64,000 nucleotides of DNA from contig NZ_JAHWDP010000003.1 in NCBI RefSeq assembly GCF_019312585.1, forward strand, positions 1 through 64,000, written 5' to 3'. The translations under genes and the position numbers were made by a program. This document shows, piece after piece, positions 47,602-57,306 of the stretch. Position 1 is the stretch's first letter. The number at the start of each line of letters is the position of its first letter. The stretch comes from Halomarinibacterium sedimenti (GTDB lineage Bacteria > Bacteroidota > Bacteroidia > Flavobacteriales > Flavobacteriaceae). The notes below the pieces were generated by a model, which worked only from the letters and a program-made list of their open reading frames with translations, did not search any database and was not told the DNA's origin.

Positions 47602-48519
47602 ATGTGTGATTTTCAAAAAATTTTAGAATCAATTAAAGAAAAGGCTGAAAAAACTTCTGAAAAAGGAAAAGTACCAACGTATATTCCAGAATTAGCGAAA
47701 GTCGATAAAAATCATTTTGGCATTTACCTCAATATGCTAGAAGGTAATGATTATTGCGTGGGTGACTGGGATATAAAATTTTCCATACAAAGTATTTCTA
47801 AAGTGTTATCCTTGGCTATGGCCTTTAATTGCCTTGGAGCCAATAAAATACTAAAACGAATGGATGTTGAGCCTTCTGGAAATCCATTCAACTATTTATC
47901 GTTATTAGAGTTAGAAGAAGGAATTCCTAGAAACCCCTTTATTAATAGCGGTGCTATTGTCATTGCCGACATTTTAATTTCTGAATTAAAAAACCCAAAA
48001 GAAGAATTTTTACAATTTGTAAGAGATTTGGCCAATGACCAAACTATTGATTTTAATTATGAAGTAGCTGCTTCTGAAGCCAAGACAGGCTATACAAATT
48101 TTGCCGCAGCCAACCTTTTAAAATCTTTTAATAATCTTGAAAATGACGTTGATGAAGTATTAGATTTCTATTTTCATCAATGCTCTATAGAAATGAACTG
48201 CAAGCAACTATCAAATGCCTTTTACTTATTTGCCAATAAAGGAAAGTGCTTAAATAATAAAACCTATTTAACTTCTAGCCAAGTAAAGCGAATTAATGCC
48301 ATTATGCTTACTTGCGGATTTTATGATGAGGCAGGAGAATTTGCTTTTGAAGTAGGCCTACCTGGAAAAAGTGGTGTGGGCGGTGGAATTGTAGCACTTC
48401 TCCCTGGAACATTTATAATCACGTGTTGGTCTCCTGGGTTAAACCCAAAAGGAAACTCGAAGCTTGGTATGTTAGCTTTAGAATCCTTTACAACACAATC
48501 AAACCTTTCCATTTTTTAA
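47602..48519 (+). CDS. glsA: Glutaminase A
   Basis: 305 aa, the normal length for bacterial glutaminases. The Ser/Lys pair is Ser64-x-x-Lys67 in SIQSISKVLSLA. NPFINSGAIV, NYEVAASEAKTGYTN and LPGKSGVGGGIVA are further family motifs. It hydrolyses L-glutamine to glutamate and ammonia. It is 2 nt from the SDR-like gene if that starts at 48522, and belongs to the gcvT-to-PCD run. Confidence 0.95.
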   Translation: MCDFQKILESIKEKAEKTSEKGKVPTYIPELAKVDKNHFGIYLNMLEGNDYCVGDWDIKFSIQSISKVLSLAMAFNCLGANKILKRMDVEPSGNPFNYLSLLELEEGIPRNPFINSGAIVIADILISELKNPKEEFLQFVRDLANDQTIDFNYEVAASEAKTGYTNFAAANLLKSFNNLENDVDEVLDFYFHQCSIEMNCKQLSNAFYLFANKGKCLNNKTYLTSSQVKRINAIMLTCGFYDEAGEFAFEVGLPGKSGVGGGIVALLPGTFIITCWSPGLNPKGNSKLGMLALESFTTQSNLSIF

Positions 48520-48521
48520 TT

Positions 48522-49382
48522 TTGATCAAACCCGTCATACATAATAGAATTCTTATTATAGGAGCGAGTGGCTTTATAGGCAATACTTTATATAAAGAAC
48601 TGCTTCCCTATTACGATGTCTACGGAACCTACGCTTCACAAGAGGGATTATTTTCTGAAAACCAGGTGTTTTTTGAGTTTATCGCTGAAGAAAATTCTAT
48701 AATCGAAATTCTTAACGAAGTTCGACCTTCCATAATTATTTCAGCAATAAAAGGCGATACTAAAACGGTATTAAAAACACATGAACTTTTATGTAATTAT
48801 GTAACGAATGTAGATTGTAGGTTAATTTACATTTCGTGCGCTCACGTTTTTGATGCCAAAGGAGATTTTCCTTCGTATGAAAATGATGCTCCCCTAGCTG
48901 AAAGTTTGGATGGTAAGTTGAAGCTTTCCGTTGAGAAACTCATTCGACAACTACCTAAAGAGAAATTTGTAATTGCCAGACTTCCATTTGTTCTGGGAGT
49001 TACCTCACCCATTATAATTCAGTTAAAGCAAGCTATTAAACATCAAGCTGCTTTTGAGGTGTTTCCAAGCCTTATTGTAAGTGCTACAACACAAAGTAAA
49101 GTGGCTCAGCAAATTCACTACATTATAAATAAGGATTTAAACGGAATTTTTCATCTTTCAAGTGAAGATGTGATGCATCACGATGAACTTTTTAGGGATA
49201 TCTCAGAAAAAATAAGTCACAAAAAACCTATCTTTAAGAATGTTTTCAGTAGAAATGACGATCACTTTTTAGCCATTTTACCAAAAGTAAATTTATTACC
49301 AAAAAATTATAGGATTACATTAGAAGAAGTGATTGCAGACAGTACCCTTAAAGATGAAATTATTACGTTAAAAGCAAAATAG
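48522..49382 (+). CDS. NAD-dependent epimerase / RmlD-like reductase
   Basis: 286 aa from TTG at 48522; the frame extends back into glsA (48423) but the Rossmann start (RILIIGASGFIGNTL) places the real start near the glsA stop. Conserved features are the GASGFIGN dinucleotide site, SAIKGDTKTV, and the LIYISCAHVFDAKG segment in which the usual YxxxK is not obvious. It looks like the RmlD/NAD-dependent epimerase family, with unknown sugar substrate. PCD follows 2 nt later. Confidence 0.78.
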   Translation: MIKPVIHNRILIIGASGFIGNTLYKELLPYYDVYGTYASQEGLFSENQVFFEFIAEENSIIEILNEVRPSIIISAIKGDTKTVLKTHELLCNYVTNVDCRLIYISCAHVFDAKGDFPSYENDAPLAESLDGKLKLSVEKLIRQLPKEKFVIARLPFVLGVTSPIIIQLKQAIKHQAAFEVFPSLIVSATTQSKVAQQIHYIINKDLNGIFHLSSEDVMHHDELFRDISEKISHKKPIFKNVFSRNDDHFLAILPKVNLLPKNYRITLEEVIADSTLKDEIITLKAK

Positions 49383-49384
49383 TC

Positions 49385-49666
49385 ATGAAACCACTTACCG
49401 AATTACAAATACGAACCAAACTAAAAGAACTCAATGAATGGGAATATGCAAACAATGCGCTTCAAACCTCATTTGAGTTTAATAGTTTTAAAGATGCCTT
49501 TAGTTTAATGACCCGCATAGCATTTGAAGCAGAAAAACTAAACCATCACCCAAACTGGACAAATGTTTATAATTATCTAGAAATCAACCTCTCCACTCAC
49601 GATGCCGATGGGGTAACCGAAAAGGATTTTAAGCTAGCAAAAATAATTGATGAGTTAGCAGGGTAA
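49385..49666 (+). CDS. 4a-hydroxytetrahydrobiopterin dehydratase (PCD)
   Basis: 93 aa, the normal length. The catalytic EKLNHHPNWTNVYN motif and the THDADGVTEKDFKLA region are the PCD signature. It dehydrates 4a-hydroxy-tetrahydropterin made by aromatic amino-acid hydroxylases. It ends the gcvT run; a separate promoter precedes yebC. Confidence 0.95.
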   Translation: MKPLTELQIRTKLKELNEWEYANNALQTSFEFNSFKDAFSLMTRIAFEAEKLNHHPNWTNVYNYLEINLSTHDADGVTEKDFKLAKIIDELAG

Positions 49667-49668
49667 CA

Positions 49669-49699
49669 CTTGGTCATAAAAGCCAATTTTTTAAATTTG
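49669..49699 (+). promoter_or_regulatory. Promoter of yebC (TTG, 20 nt, TAAATTTG)
   Basis: TTG at 49669-49671 and TAAATTTG at 49692-49699 with a 20-nt spacer form a good Bacteroidota promoter, 18 nt before the ATG at 49718. Confidence 0.6.
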
Positions 49700-49717
49700 T
49701 AGTTAAAATTATACTCT

Positions 49718-50434
49718 ATGGGAAGAGCTTTTGAATTTAGAAAAGCAAGAAAAATGAAACGTTGGTCTGCGATGTCCAAAGCATTCACTAGAATTGGAAA
49801 GGACATCGTGATGGCTGTTAAAGAAGGCGGTCCAGATCCAGATGCAAATTCCAGACTACGAGCAGTGATTCAAAATGCAAAGGCAGTTAATATGCCCAAA
49901 GACAATGTCGAGCGTGCTATAAAGCGTGCCACAGATAAAAGTCAGGGTGATTTTAAAGAAGTCCTTTTTGAAGGCTATGCTCCTCATGGAATTGCTATTT
50001 TAGTTGAAACTGCAACCGATAATAATACTCGTACCGTAGCAAACATTCGCTCCTACTTCAATAAATGCGACGGAAGCTTAGGCACTTCTGGTTCGGTATC
50101 ATTTATGTTTGATCACGTTTGCAATTTTAGAATTCAAGCCGAAGGAATGGATATGGAAGAGCTCGAGTTAGAGTTAATTGATTTTGGTGTAGAAGAAATT
50201 TTTGAAGACGAAGACGGTGTATTAATCTATGCTCCTTTTGAAAGTTTTGGAGCGATTCAAAATTATCTTGAAGAAAATACTATTGAAATCCTGTCTTCGG
50301 GATTTGAACGTATTCCTCAGGTTACAAAATCCCTAACTGAAGAGCAAGTTGCTGATGTAGAAAAACTTTTAGAAAAAATTGAAGAAGATGATGACGTGCA
50401 AAACGTCTACCATACCATGGATGAAGGGGAATAA
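49718..50434 (+). CDS. yebC: YebC/PmpR family protein
   Basis: 238 aa, standard length. It has MGRAFEFRKARKMKRWSAMSKAFTRIGKDI, KAVNMPKDNVERAIKRA, YEGYAP-like EGYAPHGIAILVE and a TDNNTRTVANIRSYF motif. The family was called a transcriptional regulator; members now have evidence for relieving ribosome stalling. Good promoter upstream, terminator downstream. Confidence 0.95.
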   Translation: MGRAFEFRKARKMKRWSAMSKAFTRIGKDIVMAVKEGGPDPDANSRLRAVIQNAKAVNMPKDNVERAIKRATDKSQGDFKEVLFEGYAPHGIAILVETATDNNTRTVANIRSYFNKCDGSLGTSGSVSFMFDHVCNFRIQAEGMDMEELELELIDFGVEEIFEDEDGVLIYAPFESFGAIQNYLEENTIEILSSGFERIPQVTKSLTEEQVADVEKLLEKIEEDDDVQNVYHTMDEGE

Positions 50435-50454
50435 CAAAACAATTTAAATAAATT

Positions 50455-50483
50455 AAAAGCGGCTTTCTCAAGCCGCTTTTTTT
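50455..50483. terminator. Terminator after yebC
   Basis: A perfect stem (AAAAGCGGCTT / AAGCCGCTTTT) with loop TCTC and T run. It lies between convergent yebC and the choice-of-anchor-B gene, so it can serve both. Confidence 0.9.
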
Positions 50484-51897
50484 ATTCTTTAATAATTTTA
50501 AATCTTTGGGCATTGTTCAGAACAACCATATAAAGTCCACTATCAAGGAAGGTGGTGGAAATAGCCTCGACTGAACTTTCTTTAAAACTTTGGTTGAATA
50601 CTATCTTTCCAGCTAAGTCAACAATTTGAACAGTTTCAATTTTTTCATTTGAGCTATTGATGGTTAAATAATTTTCTACAGGATTGGGATATATTGAAAA
50701 GGTATTTTTGTCATTTTCTGCTAACGAAAGTACTTCCGAAGGTTTCACCAAAAGAAATCCCTCTGCCCTATCACTTATTACAATATGTCCACTTTCAAAA
50801 TAAGGATAAACATTCCACGAACCATTAAATCCAGCGGCATCATTTGTGGGGTAGCTGTCAAAAAAACCATCAAGCACTACATTTTCATTTGCGATATCTG
50901 AAATATCTAGCACTCGCAAACCAGCAGCATTATTAGCCAAATAGAATTTATCCCCTTTTATATAACCATTATGGTCTGTTGCTGGTGTAAGCCAAAAATA
51001 TTCGAAATGAAATTGAGGGTTATCTAAATCTTCAAAATCAAAAATGATGGTTCTAGAGTTGTTTCCAAAATCTATTTCGTCTGTTTCGTCCCCCAAAAGA
51101 AAATAACGCTGATTTTCTGTTAGCCACCCCTGATGTGTATAGGAAACATTATTGTAATCAATCGTAGAAATAGTAACTGGATTGGACTTATTGGTCACAT
51201 CAACTATGGCTACTTCCGTTTCGTTGCTGGCAAACATGATTTACTGTCCTTGATAATCTGAATCTGGGCCATTGTATATAACAATTTGTGCATCGTGTGT
51301 GTATCCATCATTTTCATAGCCTCCTACTCCTATTGGATTAATTGGGTCTGAAATATCTATAAAATGTGCTCCACCTTGAAAGGTGGATGAACCAATCACA
51401 TAAGCAAAACCCGTTTCCTCATTTATTGCAATATTATGAGAATTACCAAATCCTGTATACAATGCATCTGCGCTGAAAATTTCTGGAGGATTGGAAACAT
51501 TTCTAAGTCGTGTGAGATCAAACACTTGCATACCATGATTACTATCTTCACTTACAATAAAAACATAATTATCATAGGTTTTAGCGTCTCTCCAAGTCAT
51601 ATGATCTGGACTATTACCGGGCAATTGTCCTAAGTATAATGGATTCAAGGGATCAGAAATATCAATGAATGCCGTAGCTTCATTAAGGCAAATGATGGCA
51701 TATTCCTTTCCATCAAGTGGATCTGTCCAACCCCAAGAGTCATTGGCTTTAACTGAATTCATCACCGATAATGGTACTTGGGAAATTAAATCATAATTAT
51801 TGCAAGGAAACGAACCTGCAAATCCATTCTCACATGGAATTTGAGCTGAACCATTAAAAAATATAATAAAGGCAATAATTGAAAAGAAAGTTTTCAT
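50482..51897 (-). pseudogene. Choice-of-anchor B family T9SS-sorted protein, split by one in-frame stop
   Basis: The two halves are in the same frame: codons run CAG TAA ATC ATG, with TAA at 51241-51243. N-terminal half: signal peptide (MKTFFSIIAFIIFFNGSAQ) and choice-of-anchor-B motifs (SWGWTDPLDGKEYAI, SPDHMTWRDAKTYDNYVFIVSED, GNSHNIAINEETG, YTHDAQIVIYNGPDSDYQGQ). C-terminal half: SNETEVAIVDVT and further blades, then a type A T9SS sorting domain (FSIYPNPVENYLTIN ... GLYMVVL). Elsewhere the family has Glu after the YQGK/Q, so a G-to-T change (GAA to TAA) explains the break. The 471-residue protein would otherwise be complete; a sequencing error or readthrough cannot be excluded. Confidence 0.88.
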
Positions 51898-51948
51898 GGG
51901 AAATCAAATTTCCTTAAAACTACAAATAAATATTCATAATGAAAGTTA

Positions 51949-52485
51949 TCAGGTATATGCCGGGATCTTTCCCACTACACCGTCATAAAAACTGCGAAGT
52001 GCCTTCATGTCTTTTTCCATATCATTAGTGGTGTAATATTGCTTCCCTACTTTCACGGTTTTAGTTCCGTAATCAAACGCTACTGGAATAATTGGCACAT
52101 TGGCTTCTTTGGCAATATAGTAAAAGCCCGTTTTCCACTTGTCTACCTTTTTTCGGGTGCCTTCCGGAGCCATCGCTAACCGAAATTCATCTTTTTTATG
52201 AAATATTTGAGCAATTGCCTCAACTTTGTTTTGTCCAGGAGTGCGATCAAGGGAAGCGCCTCCTGTCCATTTAAAATAGTAAGAGAATGGCCAAGTGAAA
52301 AGTTCTTTTTTAGCTACATAATTGATTTGTGTTTTTAATGCCCTTCGGGCATATAGGCCAACAAAGAAATCGTGCCAGCTAGTGTGAGGGACTACTATTA
52401 CAACAGCTTTCTTGATGTTTTGATCAAAACTTCCCTCAATTTTCCACCCTAGAATATTCTTAAAAATATAGCTTGGTAACCCCAT
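51949..52485 (-). CDS. Lysophospholipid/glycerol acyltransferase-like protein
   Basis: 178 aa. The acyltransferase block I is VVPHTSWHDFF (HX4D) and block III is MAPEGTRKKVDKWKTGFYYIA. Short form of the PlsC superfamily, with no obvious transmembrane helix. It would move an acyl group to a lysophospholipid or other membrane lipid. It follows the KdsB-KdnB fusion gene by 12 nt, so a role in lipid A or envelope lipid synthesis is plausible. Confidence 0.87.
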   Translation of the reverse strand: MGLPSYIFKNILGWKIEGSFDQNIKKAVVIVVPHTSWHDFFVGLYARRALKTQINYVAKKELFTWPFSYYFKWTGGASLDRTPGQNKVEAIAQIFHKKDEFRLAMAPEGTRKKVDKWKTGFYYIAKEANVPIIPVAFDYGTKTVKVGKQYYTTNDMEKDMKALRSFYDGVVGKIPAYT

Positions 52486-52497
52486 ATGGGCAATTTA

Positions 52498-54327
52498 CTA
52501 CATTTTAAGATATAAGTTGCGAAGTTTGTCACGAGTTGCGATAGCTTCCCAATCATCCCCAAGAGCATTTTCCCATAACGGGACTAAGCTAAGAGCAATG
52601 TCAATCATACTTTCCATTTGTGACTCCGTAAGATTGCTACAAATACCTTGTGGAATTTCAATGTTATGGATTTTTTTCATTTTCTTGAAAATCTTAACAT
52701 CTTCCGGGTAAAATTCATCTAAGTAATCAAAAACAATACAGTTTCCAATTCCGTGTTTTGTTCCTAAAACATAGGAAAGTCCATAGCTCATGGCGTGAGC
52801 TACTCCTACTTGAGAGTAAGCAATACTCATCCCTCCATGCCAAGAGGCCATCATCAATTTTTCGCGGGATTCTTGTTCTGTAAGATTGTCTTCTAAGAAA
52901 ATTTGCATACATAAGTCGTAGGCTTTCTCTCCGTAACTCTTACTAAATTCATTTAAAAAGGTACCATTTAATGATTCTACACAGTGGATATAACAATCCA
53001 TTCCTGTATAAAACCACTGATTTTTGGGTACTCCAACAGTAAGTTCTGGATCCAAAATTACTTGGTCGTAGGGTGTAAAATCACTATTTAAACCTAGTTT
53101 CTTTTCGGGACCCGTAAGTATAGCAGTTCTTGAAACTTCAGCTCCTGTTCCAGAAATTGTAGGTATTCCTACGTGATAGATTCCTTTATTTTTAATTAAA
53201 TCCCATCCTTGATAATCTGCAGCACTTCCTTTATTGGTTAGCATTAATGAAACAGCCTTTGCTAGATCTAAAATACTTCCTCCTCCAATCCCAATAATTC
53301 CTGACGGAGCATATGTAAACTCTGCTTTTATATTTTTAACAATACTATCTACCTGCTCTGTCTTTGGCTCTTGTGCCGTAGAGACAAATAGCAATTTATC
53401 GTTAAATCTTAGATTCATCCTATTGATGAATTCCTGATTGTTTTTAAAAACATCATCTACAATAAATATAAACGGAGCTTTATCTTTCCGTTCTGGAGAA
53501 ATGATGGATGTTAATTGATCAAAACTACCACTTCCAAAAACCACTTTAGGCACCATTGGGAAGTTTCGGTACTTATTATTAACTGAAACATTTTTGGTTT
53601 CCTTTAATACTTTATTTGCTCTAACTAGATCTTCCGGAGTATCAATTTCTATTCCTTGAGTATTTGAAATGGCCATCTTTATATTTTTTCCATATTCTAA
53701 ATAACGAATACATTCTATCTTTTCTGCAGCTTCGGTACTACGCATGGGGAGTCGATAGAAGTCCATCAACGCATTTTTTCTAAATGCATAAATACCTTTA
53801 TGCTTATAATACTGAACTGCTACATTTTTATCTCGAGGGTATGGTATTGGAGATCGTGAAAAGTATAACGCAAAATTATCTTTATCGACAATTACCTTTA
53901 CCGCATTGGGGTCACTAATCTCTTTCCAGTCATTAATCTCGGTCATTAAAGACGCTAAATCAATCTTCTCCGCATCTGCTCCATTAAATACTGAAAGTAC
54001 TTGCTCCAATCCAGACTTACTAGTAAAGGGCTCATCACCTTGAACGTTAACCACAATATCCACATCCATATTCTCAACAGCCTCTGCAATCCTATCAGAC
54101 CCACAATCATGTTCCTTTTTACTCATAATTGCCTTACCACCAGATTCTTCAATAACTTTGAAAATAATATCGCTGTCTGTAACTACATATACTTCATCAA
54201 AAAGTTCTGTCTCTTTTGCTGCTTCATAGGTTCTTACAATGACAGGTTTTCCACCTAAGTCTTGCATTAATTTTCCGGGAAATCTTGAGGCGCCATACCG
54301 CGCTGGAATCATTGCAATTATCTTCAT
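52498..54327 (-). CDS. Fusion of CMP-Kdo synthetase (KdsB) and Kdo 8-oxidase (KdnB)
   Basis: 609 aa, two whole enzymes. Residues 1-242 are a CMP-Kdo cytidylyltransferase: [13 protein letters not shown] at 7-19, VVNVQGDEP at 92-100 and IEIDTPEDL at 226-234. A linker of about 18 residues leads to an iron-containing alcohol dehydrogenase (about 260-609) matching Kdn[13 protein letters not shown] (346-357), [15 protein letters not shown], and metal ligands Asp444, His448, His511 and His525. In Shewanella KdnB oxidises Kdo at C8 and the aminotransferase KdnA gives 8-amino-Kdo, which is then activated by KdsB. No kdnA is visible here. A single-function annotation would hide half of it. It is followed by an acyltransferase gene. 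Confidence 0.9.
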   Translation of the reverse strand: MKIIAMIPARYGASRFPGKLMQDLGGKPVIVRTYEAAKETELFDEVYVVTDSDIIFKVIEESGGKAIMSKKEHDCGSDRIAEAVENMDVDIVVNVQGDEPFTSKSGLEQVLSVFNGADAEKIDLASLMTEINDWKEISDPNAVKVIVDKDNFALYFSRSPIPYPRDKNVAVQYYKHKGIYAFRKNALMDFYRLPMRSTEAAEKIECIRYLEYGKNIKMAISNTQGIEIDTPEDLVRANKVLKETKNVSVNNKYRNFPMVPKVVFGSGSFDQLTSIISPERKDKAPFIFIVDDVFKNNQEFINRMNLRFNDKLLFVSTAQEPKTEQVDSIVKNIKAEFTYAPSGIIGIGGGSILDLAKAVSLMLTNKGSAADYQGWDLIKNKGIYHVGIPTISGTGAEVSRTAILTGPEKKLGLNSDFTPYDQVILDPELTVGVPKNQWFYTGMDCYIHCVESLNGTFLNEFSKSYGEKAYDLCMQIFLEDNLTEQESREKLMMASWHGGMSIAYSQVGVAHAMSYGLSYVLGTKHGIGNCIVFDYLDEFYPEDVKIFKKMKKIHNIEIPQGICSNLTESQMESMIDIALSLVPLWENALGDDWEAIATRDKLRNLYLKM

Positions 54328-54367
54328 TCTTGAGGTTAGAGTATTATTGTTAAGATGTATTCTAGTT

Positions 54368-54410
54368 AAAAAGGTTGCTTCAATTTAAAATGAAATAAAA
54401 GCACCTTTTT
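54368..54410 (-). terminator. Terminator after the DUF4126 gene
   Basis: An interrupted stem (AAAAAGGT + GCTT with AAGC + ACCTTTTT, one unpaired T) encloses an AT-rich loop. On the minus strand it ends in a T run 20 nt after the DUF4126 stop. Confidence 0.6.
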
Positions 54411-54430
54411 CGCCATCAAAAATAATAAGA

Positions 54431-55012
54431 TTAAACTCTTGGAGTGTTTTTTTTCCGAAGCTTTTTATAAAATTTATACATCAAGTAGAAAATAAACAAG
54501 ACCAACATAAAGGCTAACGGCGCCAAAATTATTGATACTAAAGACATTAGCACAGAAGTTCCAGTTTCTGCTGTGGCGACAACTGGGTTTGCCAAGCCTC
54601 CTGTGGTTGCAGAAGATGTTAAACGAATTGCAGAGGTATTTCCTTTAATAGCAGCAGCTGTTCCGCCTCCAGCAATGATGGCCAATGACCACGTTACCAG
54701 CGGACTTAAATCACTCACAGTAGCCATCATAACGGCTGTTCCAGCCACAGCGGCAAGAGGCACAGCAATAGTGTCAAGTACATTATCTACCCACGGAATA
54801 TAATAACCAAAAATTTCAACAAGAGTTGCGACAGATAACGTAATAACCGCGGTTAAACTTCCTGCCCACATCCAATTTTCATTTAAAGGAATGTAGTCGA
54901 AATAGCCTGCTAGGCTAAGTACCAAAAGTGGTAGAAAAACACGAAACCCAACGGCTGCAGCTAACCCTATTCCTAAAAATACACTGAATAAAATATCAAC
55001 TGAATCCATCAT
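54431..55012 (-). CDS. DUF4126 integral membrane protein
   Basis: 193 aa. Hydrophobic throughout, with about five transmembrane helices and a Gly/Ala-rich middle (IIAGGGTAAAIKGNTSAIR, TTGGLANPVVATAETG), as in DUF4126. The C-terminus is basic (YKFYKKLRKKN). Transporter-like, function unknown. It starts 1 nt after the helicase gene, so the two are co-transcribed. Confidence 0.85.
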   Translation of the reverse strand: MMDSVDILFSVFLGIGLAAAVGFRVFLPLLVLSLAGYFDYIPLNENWMWAGSLTAVITLSVATLVEIFGYYIPWVDNVLDTIAVPLAAVAGTAVMMATVSDLSPLVTWSLAIIAGGGTAAAIKGNTSAIRLTSSATTGGLANPVVATAETGTSVLMSLVSIILAPLAFMLVLFIFYLMYKFYKKLRKKNTPRV

Positions 55013-55013
55013 T

Positions 55014-56438
55014 CTAATCTACAAAAAAATCATCTTTAAAGCCTAATAAGTAAAGCTTCTCTTTTGCACGAGTTACCGCTGTGTATAACCATCTAAGATA
55101 TTCTTTATCTACTCCGTTTGGTAAATAGGGTTGCTCAACAAATACTGTATTCCACTGTCCCCCTTGCGATTTATGACACGTGATGGCGTATGAAAACTTT
55201 ACCTGCAATGCATTAAAATATTTATTGTTTTTAATGGAGAGGAACTTTTTGTAATTCGATTTTACATCGGCAAAATCCTTTTTTACTTCCTCGTATAATT
55301 TATTTGAATCTTCATAGGAGAGTGATGGTGTTTCTGATGTAAGAGTGTCTAGAAGCAAAACCGTTTCAAAAGGTTTCATTTTTGGATAATCGACCATTTT
55401 CACTTCTACTTCAGCAAATTTGAATCCATAAATTTCTTTAAAAGCATTTATTCTAAGTACTTCAATGATATCGCCATTGGCAATAAAACCCGCTTCAGAA
55501 TGTGGTTTTACCCAAAAATAATTATTCTTGACCACCATTAAATAATCCCCTGTGGAAAGCTCTTCCTCTTGAAAGAGAATACGATTTCTAATATTTTGAT
55601 TGTATAAATTAGCACGTTTGTTCGAGCGAACAATGATAACTGTTTCTTCATTTCCGTTTTGCGAATAACTATCATTTATAGCATCCATCACTTCTTGACC
55701 ATCTACAGGTCGAATAACTTCTGGGAAATTCTTATTTTCAAATTTAAATGATTCAAAAAAACCAGAATCAATAGCTTCCCGCATCTTGGTGGCATTTATT
55801 AAAATGCCACTTTCTTTTTGCTGTCTCACCACTTCATCAAGCTCAATAGCAACAACTTCTTTATTGTAATGATTATGGAGTGTTTCTTTATCCAAGGCTG
55901 GACTGATATCCAATTTTACTGGCGGAAGCTGTGCGGTATCACCAATGAGCAATAATTTACAATTAAATCCGCTATAGACATATTGCATTAAATCATCAAG
56001 TAACGAACCATTTTCAAAAAGCTTGGAGTCGGCTGCAATATCGGGTATCATGGAAGCTTCATCTACAATAAAAATAGTGTTCCTGTGCTTATTCGGTTGT
56101 AGTGTAAATGAAACTCCTCCCCCTTTTTCGGCCTTTGGATAGTATATTTTTTTATGGATGGTAAAAGCCTCCTTTTGGCTATAATTGCTAATAACTTTTG
56201 CAGCTCTACCCGTAGGAGCCAATAAAACGGGTGATTTTTTAGCTTTCCAAAGGTTTTTTACCAATGTACTTGTAAGTGTTGTTTTACCTGTTCCTGCATA
56301 TCCCTTTAATAAAAAAAGAGAATTTTTGGATTCCTCAAGGCTGAATTTTGCTAGTAATTGCAAGGCTATATCTTGCTTGGGCGTTACGGTGTGCGGAAAA
56401 TCGCTTTTCAGTAAACCATAAAATTGTGTAACGTCCAT
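55014..56438 (-). CDS. RecD-like ATP-dependent DNA helicase
   Basis: 474 aa. Superfamily 1 motifs: FLLKGYAGTGKTTLT (Walker A), FIVDEASMIPD, LIGDTAQLPPV, and the C-terminal UvrD_C_2 motif YAITCHKSQGGQW and YTAVTRAKEKLYLLG. It lacks the RecD2 N-terminal region, so it is a short RecD-like enzyme. A role in recombination or repair is inferred from the family. Confidence 0.9.
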   Translation of the reverse strand: MDVTQFYGLLKSDFPHTVTPKQDIALQLLAKFSLEESKNSLFLLKGYAGTGKTTLTSTLVKNLWKAKKSPVLLAPTGRAAKVISNYSQKEAFTIHKKIYYPKAEKGGGVSFTLQPNKHRNTIFIVDEASMIPDIAADSKLFENGSLLDDLMQYVYSGFNCKLLLIGDTAQLPPVKLDISPALDKETLHNHYNKEVVAIELDEVVRQQKESGILINATKMREAIDSGFFESFKFENKNFPEVIRPVDGQEVMDAINDSYSQNGNEETVIIVRSNKRANLYNQNIRNRILFQEEELSTGDYLMVVKNNYFWVKPHSEAGFIANGDIIEVLRINAFKEIYGFKFAEVEVKMVDYPKMKPFETVLLLDTLTSETPSLSYEDSNKLYEEVKKDFADVKSNYKKFLSIKNNKYFNALQVKFSYAITCHKSQGGQWNTVFVEQPYLPNGVDKEYLRWLYTAVTRAKEKLYLLGFKDDFFVD

Positions 56439-56491
56439 TATAAAATTGAAGAATTAAGAGGTAAAGATACTTAGGTTTTTTTCGGAATATA

Positions 56492-56522
56492 CTTTTACGA
56501 TTAAAAAAAAATTGTAGATTTG
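56492..56522 (+). promoter_or_regulatory. Candidate promoter for the 56563 gene (TTTT, 18 nt, TAGATTTG)
   Basis: TAGATTTG at 56515-56522 fits TAnnTTTG fully and lies 40 nt before the ATG at 56563. The upstream half is weak (TTTT at 56493-56496). Confidence 0.45.
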
Positions 56523-56562
56523 CTTAGCTTGTAAATAATAAATAACTCTTCAACTATTCAAT

Positions 56563-57306
56563 ATGATTTTAATCATTGTTCTTAGCATCGTTGTAATGAT
56601 AGGTTTTGCAATTCTAGTGGCAAAATTTGTGAACCCAAAATTCAATACTTTAATTTCAATAGTGTTACTAGTACTTTGTGCCTATTTGGGATATCAACTA
56701 TACCAATCTATCATTGGTCCTGTACATTTTAATCAGGAAAAGGAAGAAAGATATAAAAAGGTTATTGCCAAACTTAAGGATATTAAAGCGGGACAGCTTG
56801 CCTACCAAGAATTGAATGGAAAATTTACTGGCGATTTTGATAGCTTAGTGCAATTCCTAGACACCGCCAAATTTGCTATTACTTCAAGAAGAGATACAAG
56901 TTACGCAGATGTTGAAAAAAACAAAGCGTTTGGACTTGATCCATATAAAGGAGGATATTACATTGAGGATATTATTATAGACACCCTTCGATTTACAAGT
57001 ATTAAAGATTCTATCTACCAAAAAAGTGATCGTTATAAAACAATGATGAAAGTTCCTGGTACCGACAAGAATTTTGAATTAGCGGCGAAAAAACTTAAAA
57101 AGAATGACGGGGTATATTCTGTTTTTGAAGCAAAAGTGTCTAAGGATATTATTCTTGAAGGACTTAACAAAGACTTGATAACACAAGAGAAGCAAGTTAA
57201 CTCGGTCGACGGAGTGAATGGCCCTTATATAAAAGTTGGCTCCCTAAATGAAGTAAATACAAGTGGTAACTGGCCTAAACTATACGATTCTGTTAAAGAC
57301 AAATAA
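56563..57306 (+). CDS. Conserved membrane-anchored protein of unknown function
   Basis: 247 aa. Two N-terminal transmembrane helices (residues 1-19 and 28-46) lead into a soluble domain with a KKVIAKLKDIKAGQLAYQELNGKFTGDFDSL stretch, a pattern also seen in flavobacterial proteins encoded before DUF3822-rsmD. I do not recognise a named domain. It probably shares a transcript with the next two genes; the DUF3822 frame overlaps its end. Confidence 0.8.
   Translation: MILIIVLSIVVMIGFAILVAKFVNPKFNTLISIVLLVLCAYLGYQLYQSIIGPVHFNQEKEERYKKVIAKLKDIKAGQLAYQELNGKFTGDFDSLVQFLDTAKFAITSRRDTSYADVEKNKAFGLDPYKGGYYIEDIIIDTLRFTSIKDSIYQKSDRYKTMMKVPGTDKNFELAAKKLKKNDGVYSVFEAKVSKDIILEGLNKDLITQEKQVNSVDGVNGPYIKVGSLNEVNTSGNWPKLYDSVKDK

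Noticed and set aside
48423-48521. Longer N-terminus of the SDR-like gene inside glsA
   Set aside because: The Rossmann fold begins shortly after the TTG at 48522, and the upstream residues do not fit the family.
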